Shown piece by piece: positions 57,795-64,000 of a stretch of 64,000 bases of DNA (positions are counted from its first letter, which is position 1; every line of letters begins with the position of its first letter). The notes under the pieces were generated by a model that worked only from the letters and a program-made list of their open reading frames with translations, was not told where the DNA came from and searched no databases. The DNA comes from Alkalihalobacterium alkalinitrilicum (GTDB lineage: Bacteria; Bacillota; Bacilli; Bacillales; Bacillaceae_F). The stretch spans positions 2,447,574-2,511,573 of the forward strand of contig NZ_KV917368.1 in assembly GCF_002019605.1 (NCBI RefSeq), in the 5' to 3' direction. The position numbers were made by a program, and so were the translations under genes.

Positions 57795-57978
57795 GATGCC
57801 TTCCCCTCCTTATGTATAACTCAATTACTAAATGGCATTTTCACATATATTATAATTACTTACGAGGGATGTTTCATTAAAAACATGAAAATGTCACAGA
57901 ATATCCCTCTATAGCTTGGCTCATTCTACCCCATTTTACTCTTTTTTTTTTCAAATGTCGAGGTTTGACTAAAATGAT

Positions 57979-58443
57979 TTATAAAAATTTCACAGCAATT
58001 TTATAAGCAACTGCATACCCTTCTACTAGGAGTTTAGCCTGTTGATCTACAAAGAAAACCTTTTCTTCCGTATTATATGCGATTAAATCCTCTTCAATTT
58101 GTAGTTTGGCCATATTTATTTGTATGTCTTCCCCTCCAACAATCATAAAAGGTTGTACGAGATCACGATACAAGTAATAATATTTACCTTTCCAACCATA
58201 GTCAGAAAATATCCCCTCTACAGTAGCACTTTCAAAAAACACCACCTCATGAACATCTTGAACTACGTTATATTGAGCTAAATCTTTCATTAATCCTTCA
58301 ATAGAAGACTTTTCAGTATATACAAAAGTGCAATCTGTTTCATCTATAGGTTCGTATTTGTAAATATGATAATAGCAGTCCTCTAACTTCTTCGTCTCCA
58401 GGTTTAGATCACTTTTTATTTCTACAGCAAATCCATTTTTCAA
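57979..58443 (-). CDS. Unrecognised protein, divergent from yqgX
   Basis: About 154 residues if started at the TTG at 58443, which has GGAG eight bases upstream. Longer frames would run into the yqgX gene and its ribosome site. It is mostly acidic and soluble, rich in Y and D, with TDCTFVYTEKSSIEGLMKDL, KGKYYYLYRDLVQPFMIVGG and a more basic end (GYAVAYKIAVKFL). No family is recognised and no neighbouring gene suggests a role. Confidence 0.65.
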   Translation of the reverse strand: MKNGFAVEIKSDLNLETKKLEDCYYHIYKYEPIDETDCTFVYTEKSSIEGLMKDLAQYNVVQDVHEVVFFESATVEGIFSDYGWKGKYYYLYRDLVQPFMIVGGEDIQINMAKLQIEEDLIAYNTEEKVFFVDQQAKLLVEGYAVAYKIAVKFL

Positions 58444-58521
58444 CAGTAGCACTCCATTCTTTGAACAACAATTATATTCAGTGTAGAATAGGATTATATA
58501 AACTGCAATGGAGGAGATTAA

Positions 58522-59157
58522 ATGAATTGGAAACAAATCCCACTAGGGCCGCTTCAAACAAATTGTTACTTGCTTATAAATGATCAGAAAGAGGCTGTTA
58601 TATTTGACCCAGGTGGAAATGGACCTGAGTTGAATGCCTATTTAAAAAAGGAAGGGATTGAACCATTAGCCATCCTTCTTACACATGCCCACTTTGATCA
58701 TATCGGTGCAGTAGACGATGTCAGGAACGAATGGGGGATTGATGTGTACCTACATACGAATGAAAGTGCTTGGCTTGGCGATGCCACCAAAAATGGTTCA
58801 GCTGCTTTTTTAGGTAATCAAGTAATAATGTTAAAAGACGCAGATCACCTCATCCAAGAAGAGGGAACACTCTCCATCGGGCCATTTAATTTTTCTGTAT
58901 ATGAAACTCCTGGTCACTCTCCTGGAAGTGTTTCATTTTATTTTGAACCACTTGAAATTGTTTTTTCAGGAGACGCCCTTTTTGCAGGAAGTATCGGTCG
59001 AACAGATTTACGTGAAGGTAACCACCAACAACTATTAGATAGTATTCATGATAAACTGTTAGAGCTACCAGAAAATACAATTGTAGCCTCAGGACATGGC
59101 ACAACAACTACAATTGGTCAAGAAATGGACTCAAATCCCTTTTTAAGTGGATTTTAA
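58522..59157 (+). CDS. yqgX: Metallo-beta-lactamase-fold hydrolase YqgX
   Basis: 211 residues with the glyoxalase-II-like metal motif LTHAHFDHIGAVDDV near 54-68, ETPGHSPGSVSFYF near 130, FSGDALFAGSIGRTDL and the final ligand in VASGHGTTTTIGQE. It probably hydrolyses S-acyl thiols or related compounds; B. subtilis YqgX has been linked to methylglyoxal detoxification. The start follows GGAGG. Confidence 0.92.
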   Translation: MNWKQIPLGPLQTNCYLLINDQKEAVIFDPGGNGPELNAYLKKEGIEPLAILLTHAHFDHIGAVDDVRNEWGIDVYLHTNESAWLGDATKNGSAAFLGNQVIMLKDADHLIQEEGTLSIGPFNFSVYETPGHSPGSVSFYFEPLEIVFSGDALFAGSIGRTDLREGNHQQLLDSIHDKLLELPENTIVASGHGTTTTIGQEMDSNPFLSGF

Positions 59158-59180
59158 TCGAAAAAATATTTAATAAAACC

Positions 59181-59286
59181 AAAAAAATTGACCTCCTATT
59201 TTGGAGGTCACAAGGGGAGTAAATCGTATTGATAAATGAACTATGAGGGGGAGGGGGACTCCCAAAATCATTGTATTCACCAATGT
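59181..59286 (-). ncRNA. Candidate C-rich small regulatory RNA
   Basis: On the minus strand a near-consensus promoter (59293-59321) would start a transcript at about 59286. It ends at a hairpin TGACCTCC/GGAGGTCA plus AATTTTTTT (59181-59210), giving roughly 106 bases. The transcript holds the C-rich tracts AGTCCCCCTCCCCCTC and ACTCCCCTTG, which are complementary to Shine-Dalgarno sequences, as in RsaE/RoxS- or FsrA-type sRNAs. A 5' stem CATTG...CAATG is also present. A 34-codon frame running through the terminator is less likely. Assignment to a known family cannot be made by eye. Confidence 0.6.
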
Positions 59287-59292
59287 ATTAAA

Positions 59293-59321
59293 AGTATATA
59301 ATACACTTTACACTATGTCAA
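59293..59321 (-). promoter_or_regulatory. Sigma-A promoter of the candidate sRNA
   Basis: Minus-strand -35 TTGACA (59316-59321, exact consensus), 17-base spacer, -10 TATACT (59293-59298, one mismatch). It points away from the MidA-like gene and no minus-strand protein gene follows. Confidence 0.85.
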
Positions 59322-59386
59322 CGGTATTAACAATAATTTCTTCCTCTAAATAGTGATGTTAAAATATTACAACTAAGGAGTTTATT

Positions 59387-60514
59387 ATGACTCACCCAAT
59401 CATTTCATACATACGTAATCAATCAAACAAAAAAATTGACTATGCTGAATATATGGAAAAAGTTCTTTACGATCCTCATTATGGCTATTATATGAAAGAG
59501 AAACATAAAATTGGCAAAACGGGAGATTTTTTTACTACAAGTAATGTACACCCTATCTTTGCAAAAGTATTTTGCTCTATTTTTCATGAAGTGATCTTGA
59601 AAAACAATTTACCTTTTGTCGTTTGTGAAATTGGTGGTGGTACAGGAAGGTTTTCATTTGAATTATTAAAAGAGTGGCAAAACAAATTCCCTGATTCTTT
59701 TAATAAACTTACGTATTATATCATAGAAGGAAGTCCTTATCACATCGCACTGCAAAAAGAAAAGTTAGGGAATTTCACGAACATTTTTTATTGTTCATCT
59801 ATTGAAGAGATGAACCTCCATCCCTTTGAAGGGATTCTTTTTTCTAATGAACTTATTGATGCATTTCCTGTTCATGTAATTGAGAAACACGCAGGCAGTT
59901 TATACGAAGTTTTCGTAGCTCTTAACGGCGACGAAACTTTAACGGAAGTGAAGGAACCGCTTCAAAACAATGAAATTAGGGAATGGTTACACACATACGG
60001 GCCATCACTTAAAAATAACCAACGAATTGAAGTCCCTTTAGCGATGAATCAATGGATAAAACAAATCAGCCACTTTGTTAATAGAGGAGCGGTTTTTACA
60101 ATTGATTATGGATATTGGAACGAGGAATGGGAACAACCCGAACACCGAGAAGGCAGCTTACGTGGATACTATCAACATCAGATGATTCATAATCCTTTAT
60201 TACACCCTAGTGAAATGGATTTAACAACCCATATCCATCTTGATCCTTTTATCCAAATCAGTAAAGATAATGGATTGAACACCCAACTCGTGACAACTCA
60301 AGATCGATTTTTAATCCTAGCTGGAATCCTCCAATATTTACAAGAAAACTATGACACCAATCCATTCTCTGAGATTAGTAAGCAAAACCGTGCCATCCGT
60401 TCTCTCATTACAGATGGTATAAGTAAGAGTTTTCATGTAATTTTCCAAACAAAATCTTTACTAGAGACGGAAGCCTTATCTTTTATTATAGCTGAAAAAG
60501 AGGCTGACTTATAA
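59387..60514 (+). CDS. MidA/NDUFAF7-like SAM-dependent methyltransferase
   Basis: 375 residues of the COG1565 group, whose human member methylates an Arg of complex I. N-terminal DYAEYMEKVLYDPHYGYYM and KTGDFFTTSNVHPIFAKVF precede the SAM-binding FVVCEIGGGTGRFSFELL near 84-101. Then come GILFSNELIDAFPVHVIEK and AVFTIDYGYWNEEWEQPEHR. The substrate in Bacillus is unknown. The start lies after AAGGAG. It ends at a bidirectional terminator shared with yqgY. Confidence 0.88.
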   Translation: MTHPIISYIRNQSNKKIDYAEYMEKVLYDPHYGYYMKEKHKIGKTGDFFTTSNVHPIFAKVFCSIFHEVILKNNLPFVVCEIGGGTGRFSFELLKEWQNKFPDSFNKLTYYIIEGSPYHIALQKEKLGNFTNIFYCSSIEEMNLHPFEGILFSNELIDAFPVHVIEKHAGSLYEVFVALNGDETLTEVKEPLQNNEIREWLHTYGPSLKNNQRIEVPLAMNQWIKQISHFVNRGAVFTIDYGYWNEEWEQPEHREGSLRGYYQHQMIHNPLLHPSEMDLTTHIHLDPFIQISKDNGLNTQLVTTQDRFLILAGILQYLQENYDTNPFSEISKQNRAIRSLITDGISKSFHVIFQTKSLLETEALSFIIAEKEADL

Positions 60515-60528
60515 TCGTCAGCCTCTTC
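60498..60528. terminator. Bidirectional terminator between the MidA-like gene and yqgY
   Basis: GAGGCTGAC pairs with GTCAGCCTC around an eight-base loop that contains the stop codon of the plus-strand gene. A TTTTT run follows on the minus strand, so it should mainly end yqgY transcription. Confidence 0.8.
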
Positions 60529-60551
60529 AGTATGTAAACTCAATTTACATA

Positions 60552-60797
60552 TTAGTGGTTTCCAAAACCTGGTACAAGTAGGAAATGCGAGTACCACGTA
60601 AAACCTACAAAGAAAACAGTTAAGTATGCACCAAAAAGATAAATGTACACTCGCTCAGATAAATTTAAATAGCTAAGTGCAACAAAAGCTCCTGTTTGTG
60701 CAAAAAATAATAAAGCCATGTTATACATATCTCCAACGAAGAAAAGTACTGCAAAAATTCCTGTCCAGAAGCCTAAAACACGAAACATACGATCCAT
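60552..60797 (-). CDS. yqgY: YqgY-like DUF2626 membrane protein
   Basis: 81 residues with three membrane segments. It starts MDRMFRVLGFWTGIFAVLFF, has NMALLFFAQTGAFVALSYLN in the middle and ends WYSHFLLVPGFGNH, matching the DUF2626 family (YqgY). Function is unknown. The AGGAGGGGACAG ribosome site is strong. Confidence 0.88.
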   Translation of the reverse strand: MDRMFRVLGFWTGIFAVLFFVGDMYNMALLFFAQTGAFVALSYLNLSERVYIYLFGAYLTVFFVGFTWYSHFLLVPGFGNH

Positions 60798-60958
60798 TCC
60801 TGTCCCCTCCTTCTCTATGTCTTAATCCATTGATCAACAATAGCACATGTCTATGCTAATCATATCATAAATAAAAACAGTACACTACAATTATATATGA
60901 CAAATAAATTGATTGTAAATGGCTTTTCGATGTCTATATCGTGTCATTGTATAAATAT

Positions 60959-61663
60959 TTATAAAATGATCGTTGTATATGAACAAGCGATACAATCACG
61001 GTCTTTCATTGATTGCTCCTCTTTCAAGATAACTTGCCCGAAAAAGTACTCAAATATACCAAGAAGGAGCGAGTAATGCATAGAACATAATACAACTGAA
61101 TGATTTTGGATTACTTCTTTAAACGTACAATTAAAAATTTTAAAGCTCACTTGCCGCTCTTCTTTATTATATGAGATTTCTGGATTGAGTCCTTGATTAG
61201 TAGCAATATTTTCTATATATTTAACTTTTTCTTCATCTTGCAAATCTTCTAAATTGCGATTAAGACGGAGTAAAAAAGTCTGAGCAGTTTCTTTACCAAA
61301 TCTATATCCAATTTTTTTTAATGCTTCTTTTCCTTCTTCACCGAAACTAGCTAATGTCTCCAAACACATATCGGCTAGACGCTGATAATCACGATATGGG
61401 AACTGCAGGCTTACAACTTCATCAGATAATCTGTAAAACCGACTCGGACGACCACCTTTTCCTGTTTTCTTAGTCTCAGAAACTACCATATTCACATCTT
61501 CTAATTTTGTTAAGTGTAAACGTGCTACATTCGCATGAATATTAAACTGATCTGCAATTTCTTGAACCGTTACATCACCGTGTCGTTTTGTGACAAATTG
61601 ATATATAGAAAACCGAGTTGGATCGGACAATACACTTGTTATCTTTAAGGTTTGTTGCTCCAT
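60959..61663 (-). CDS. HTH transcriptional regulator with Cys-containing C-terminal domain
   Basis: 234 residues from MEQQTLKITSVLSDPTRFSI at 61663 (AAGGAG eight bases upstream). An ArsR/MarR-like winged helix (TVQEIADQFNIHANVARLHL, KTGKGGRPSRFYRLSDEV) is followed by a helical region. The C-terminal domain has Cys in FNCTFKEV, VLCSMHY and DRDCIACSY. The arrangement resembles the COG2345/SufR group, where three Cys hold an Fe-S cluster, so redox or iron-sulfur sensing is possible. It precedes the comG/yqzE block. The target is unknown. Confidence 0.82.
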   Translation of the reverse strand: MEQQTLKITSVLSDPTRFSIYQFVTKRHGDVTVQEIADQFNIHANVARLHLTKLEDVNMVVSETKKTGKGGRPSRFYRLSDEVVSLQFPYRDYQRLADMCLETLASFGEEGKEALKKIGYRFGKETAQTFLLRLNRNLEDLQDEEKVKYIENIATNQGLNPEISYNKEERQVSFKIFNCTFKEVIQNHSVVLCSMHYSLLLGIFEYFFGQVILKEEQSMKDRDCIACSYTTIIL

Positions 61664-61693
61664 GAACGTCACTCCTTATAAATGTCTTGTACC

Positions 61694-61722
61694 ATTATAA
61701 TACAATTTGTTAAACAAGCAAA
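61694..61722 (-). promoter_or_regulatory. Promoter of the HTH regulator with internal palindrome
   Basis: On the minus strand TTTGCT (61717-61722), 17 bases, then TATAAT (61694-61699). A palindrome TTGTTTAACAA (61707-61717) fills the spacer and could be an autoregulatory operator. Confidence 0.6.
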
Positions 61723-61917
61723 TGAATTTTCATTTTTTGTAGATTTTTGTCAATAAATATACAATTTTGCATAACATTTCAACCGTCAAATTGACAAACC
61801 TAGAAAAAACTGACTCATTAAGTGTAGACTTCCTCATATTACTATAAATAAGCAAAAAAATTCATAGTAGAGGAGCCTGACAATCTATCCTTGAGTCAGC
61901 TTCATTTTCACAATTAT

Positions 61918-62115
61918 TTACTTTTCCCGTTTTTTGCGATTTCTTTTTATAATCATAGAAAGGGCTAACGGTATCATACCGAACATTTGATATTGAAGCG
62001 GTTGTTTTGATTCTTTCTTTTGTTTCTTCATAGCTAAACGTTCTTCTTTTGGCCGATCAACATAAGTTACAAATTGTTGAGTTACAAATTTAACATAATC
62101 ATTAAAGGAAGACAT
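61918..62115 (-). CDS. yqzE: YqzE-family protein
   Basis: 65 residues from MSSFNDYVKFVTQQFVTYVD at 62115 (GGAGTGGGG upstream). Basic central segment (RPKEERLAMKKQKKESKQ), one hydrophobic stretch (FGMIPLALSMII) and a basic tail. yqzE follows comG in B. subtilis and is expressed with competence genes; its function is unknown. Confidence 0.85.
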   Translation of the reverse strand: MSSFNDYVKFVTQQFVTYVDRPKEERLAMKKQKKESKQPLQYQMFGMIPLALSMIIKRNRKKREK

Positions 62116-62153
62116 TTGACCCCACTCCTGAGCAAGCATTTATATTAGTATTA

Positions 62154-62684
62154 TCAATTGGTCTCGGAATCATTCAAGATCTTCTCAATTTTTTCTACGA
62201 TTTCTGGAATTGATAAGCTAGTAGTATCCACCTGATAATCAGCATCTTCGTAAAAAGCCTTACGTTGTTTGAATAAATCACTCACCTGATCTATAGATTT
62301 ATTCTGCAATAATGGCCTTGTCGTATCTCCTTTCGTGCGCACTAGAATTTCATCAATTTCACAATGTAAATAAATAATAATACCTTTCTTCCTCATAATT
62401 TTCCGATTTTCTTCTTTAACCACAATTCCTCCACCTGTTGTAACGACCATATCTTCATCTGGTAAATCCTTTAATGCATTTGTTTCGTAAGACCTAAATC
62501 CCGTTTCTCCATCTTCACTAAAGATTCTAGGTATACTTTTACCCTGTATAGATTCGATCCACTCATCAGTATCAAGTAATCTGTAGTTAAGCTTTTCCGC
62601 TAATACTTTTCCAATAGTCGATTTACCTGCCCCCATAAATCCTGTTAAAAAAATAATTCTTATCCCATGGTTAACTCTATCCAT
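62154..62684 (-). CDS. aroK: Shikimate kinase
   Basis: 176 residues. It phosphorylates shikimate with ATP. Walker A IIFLTGFMGAGKSTIGKVLA lies at 10-29; the substrate site includes LLDTDEWIES, with FRSYETNALKDL, VVTTGGGIVV and KGDTTRPLL following. It overlaps the end of comGG by 25 bases, starting behind GAGGGTG. Placement in the comG-yqzE gap suggests read-through from the competence operon. Confidence 0.94.
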   Translation of the reverse strand: MDRVNHGIRIIFLTGFMGAGKSTIGKVLAEKLNYRLLDTDEWIESIQGKSIPRIFSEDGETGFRSYETNALKDLPDEDMVVTTGGGIVVKEENRKIMRKKGIIIYLHCEIDEILVRTKGDTTRPLLQNKSIDQVSDLFKQRKAFYEDADYQVDTTSLSIPEIVEKIEKILNDSETN

Positions 62685-63043
62685 TCTTTCACCCTCATTT
62701 GTTCTTTATCTAATAACACTCTAACGACTCTTTGACGATCCGATGTTGTCCTCACTTTAAGTTGTATGTTAAATGTATCATGGCTTTCTTCTAAAATCCA
62801 ATAAGTAGCCGTTCCATTGTCATAATGAAATTCGCTAGAATAGTTCTGTTCCATCATTCCTATTTCATGAACTAAATCGACAATCGCCATTTGCATTAAC
62901 GATTCAATTATAAATATCTCCTCTTGTTCAAAGGAAAAATTCTTTTCCGTCATGTACACTTCCACCAGATGAAGAACTGCTAGAGACATGAACAAACAAA
63001 GCATTATTGTCGTGGGGAGAATAAAACCTTTCTGGTTACCCAC
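62660..63043 (-). CDS. comGG: Competence pseudopilus protein ComGG
   Basis: 127 residues from the GTG at 63043, which lies just after GGAGGTGAGTAT. It begins VGNQKGFILPTTIMLCLFMS: a short basic leader and a hydrophobic helix, like minor pseudopilins but without a perfect GFTLxE site. Length and final position in comG agree with ComGG (124 residues in B. subtilis). It would take part in the pilus-like structure for DNA uptake. Confidence 0.85.
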   Translation of the reverse strand: MGNQKGFILPTTIMLCLFMSLAVLHLVEVYMTEKNFSFEQEEIFIIESLMQMAIVDLVHEIGMMEQNYSSEFHYDNGTATYWILEESHDTFNIQLKVRTTSDRQRVVRVLLDKEQMRVKEWIELTMG

Positions 63044-63047
63044 ATAC

Positions 63048-63491
63048 TCACCTCCAACAACAAACCATAGAGAACCTGCGTTCATAAATACTTCCATTTG
63101 TATCTATTATTGTTACTACTACTCCATTTGGGACAGATTTATATGAAAGGTCAGATACATGTCTTAAAAATACGTCATGTCCATAACCATCTACCCTTCT
63201 TCTTATCAATGTTCCAAATCTTTCAATCGTAATAACGGTATCATTTGGTTTTGTAAGGTATAGTGAATTCCCAATGACTCGAATTTCATTTGCTTCCCTA
63301 ATTTCCATACTGAGTTGGTTATAGAATAATTCGACTTGTAAAATGTGTGGCTGTTCCGTTGGTGGAAAAATAACTGGGACTGCTTTAATGATGAGAGGCA
63401 ATAAGGATACTACCATGACAAAAAGAGCAAACGCCAATATAACCTCAATTAAAGTGAAACCATTTTCATTTATTTTTTTGCATACCCACAT
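63048..63491 (-). CDS. comGF: Competence pseudopilin-like ComGF
   Basis: 147 residues with the prepilin peptidase motif ENGFTLIEVILAFALFVMVV near 9-28, followed by a globular domain. It overlaps comGE by 22 bases. The ribosome site is weak, suggesting coupling to comGE translation. It is a minor pseudopilin of the competence machine. Confidence 0.88.
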   Translation of the reverse strand: MWVCKKINENGFTLIEVILAFALFVMVVSLLPLIIKAVPVIFPPTEQPHILQVELFYNQLSMEIREANEIRVIGNSLYLTKPNDTVITIERFGTLIRRRVDGYGHDVFLRHVSDLSYKSVPNGVVVTIIDTNGSIYERRFSMVCCWR

Positions 63492-63799
63492 TTTTTATAA
63501 TCCCGTCCATTCCTCCCTGACCAAGTAAGACAAACTCTTATCTCCCTTTCATTTGATTGACTTACTGACCATAAAAATAACGTATCTTCTTTTCTAAACT
63601 CTAAAACAGGCAATTGATTTTCAAATAACCAAAGTTGAAGTCCCTCATAAATAGCATTATTAGCTATACTTTCTTGACGTATTGTTGCTCTTTCTTCATA
63701 AATTTTAATTAATGCAGGATATAACGAAGCCATCATAACAGATAAAATAAAAATAGAAATAATTACCTCTAACATTGAGAATCCCTTATCTCTCTTCAA
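63470..63799 (-). CDS. comGE: Competence pseudopilin-like ComGE
   Basis: 109 residues from the TTG at 63799, preceded by GGAAAGGGG. It starts LKRDKGFSMLEVIISIFILS, a class III signal sequence with Glu at +5 after the Gly-Phe cleavage site. It overlaps comGD by 14 bases. Size is close to ComGE of B. subtilis (115 residues). Confidence 0.86.
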   Translation of the reverse strand: MKRDKGFSMLEVIISIFILSVMMASLYPALIKIYEERATIRQESIANNAIYEGLQLWLFENQLPVLEFRKEDTLFLWSVSQSNEREIRVCLTWSGRNGRDYKKCGYAKK

Positions 63800-64000
63800 T
63801 ATAAAAGCGCCCCTTTCCGAGAAGAAAAACGAGTGCATAACGTTGGTTATCGATATACATAAATAAAGTACCTGGTTTACTTATGTTGCCATTTGATAAA
63901 AATTTAATATCATCAATACCTAAAGACCCACGCTCAAAAGATACAGTTATATTAAATGGTTGCTCATATACAAACTGGTTATTTTGTTTTATTGCATAAA
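63786..64000 (-). CDS. comGD: Competence pseudopilin ComGD, C-terminal part
   Basis: The last 70 or so codons of a gene that runs off the right edge. The product ends YALVFLLGKGRFYIEER and contains NITVSFERGSLGIDDIKFLS and NGNISKPGTLFMYI, like the C-terminal strand-rich domain of type IV pilin-like proteins (GspH type). Its place directly upstream of comGE identifies it as comGD. Confidence 0.82.
   Translation of the reverse strand, partial: YAIKQNNQFVYEQPFNITVSFERGSLGIDDIKFLSNGNISKPGTLFMYIDNQRYALVFLLGKGRFYIEER

Noticed and set aside
59189-59272. A 34-codon frame (MILGVPLPLIVH...) inside the candidate sRNA
   Set aside because: It reads through the terminator hairpin and has only a weak ribosome site, so a non-coding RNA is the simpler reading, though a small peptide is not excluded.
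1-64000. CRISPR arrays, tRNA or rRNA genes, prophage or IS transposases
   Set aside because: No regular spacer-repeat pattern, tRNA cloverleaf, rRNA segment or transposase gene was found; the only mobile element seen is the group II intron.

Overview
The window is a low-GC Firmicutes chromosome segment with the gene content and order of the Bacillus chromosome between the bkd operon and comG: spo0A, spoIVB, the eight-gene spoIIIA operon, gcvT-gcvPA-gcvPB, and most of the yqh/yqg genes. An OLE RNA gene with its partner oapA between ispA and dxs points to an alkaliphilic or otherwise extremophilic Bacillaceae (Alkalihalobacillus or B. halodurans type). This is inferred from content; no rRNA is present. 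Almost all genes lie on the minus strand.

Layout. 1-7059: branched-chain keto-acid catabolism (ptb, bcd, buk, lpdV, bkdAA) behind a clear sigma-54 promoter, with its activator bkdR upstream. 7241-10945: yqzF, a steA-steB-GT2-GT4 envelope cluster and a 58-codon orphan gene. 10997-15789: spo0A, spoIVB, recN, argR. 16159-24654: tlyA, dxs, oapA, OLE RNA, ispA, xseB, xseA, folD, nusB, yqhY. 24697-26964: accC, accB and an unrecognised gene. 27131-32723: the spoIIIA operon read from a sigma-E-type promoter, preceded by yqhV. 33021-39083: efp, pepP-like yqhT, aroQ, yqhR, yqhP, a PAP2 phosphatase, a patatin-like protein and mntR.

39177-47293 appears inserted relative to the B. subtilis order lipM-mntR. 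It holds a group IIC intron placed just after a terminator, a B12-dependent ribonucleotide reductase with two NrdR-box-like sites, a GNAT acetyltransferase and an unusual P-loop NTPase-methyltransferase fusion. 47373-55940: lipM, yqhL, the glycine cleavage genes under a tandem glycine riboswitch, and the divergent helicase yqhH with yqhG. 56332-64000: a beta-propeller protein, yqgW, an unrecognised gene, yqgX, a candidate small RNA, a MidA-like methyltransferase, yqgY, a Cys-containing HTH regulator, yqzE, aroK and the distal comG genes (comGG, F, E, D).

The most notable items are the OLE/OapA ribonucleoprotein locus; a C-rich candidate sRNA at 59181-59286 with a near-consensus promoter and terminator; an in-frame nonsense codon that removes the last 20 codons of mntR while its tail and terminator stay intact; and the NTPase-methyltransferase/GNAT pair.
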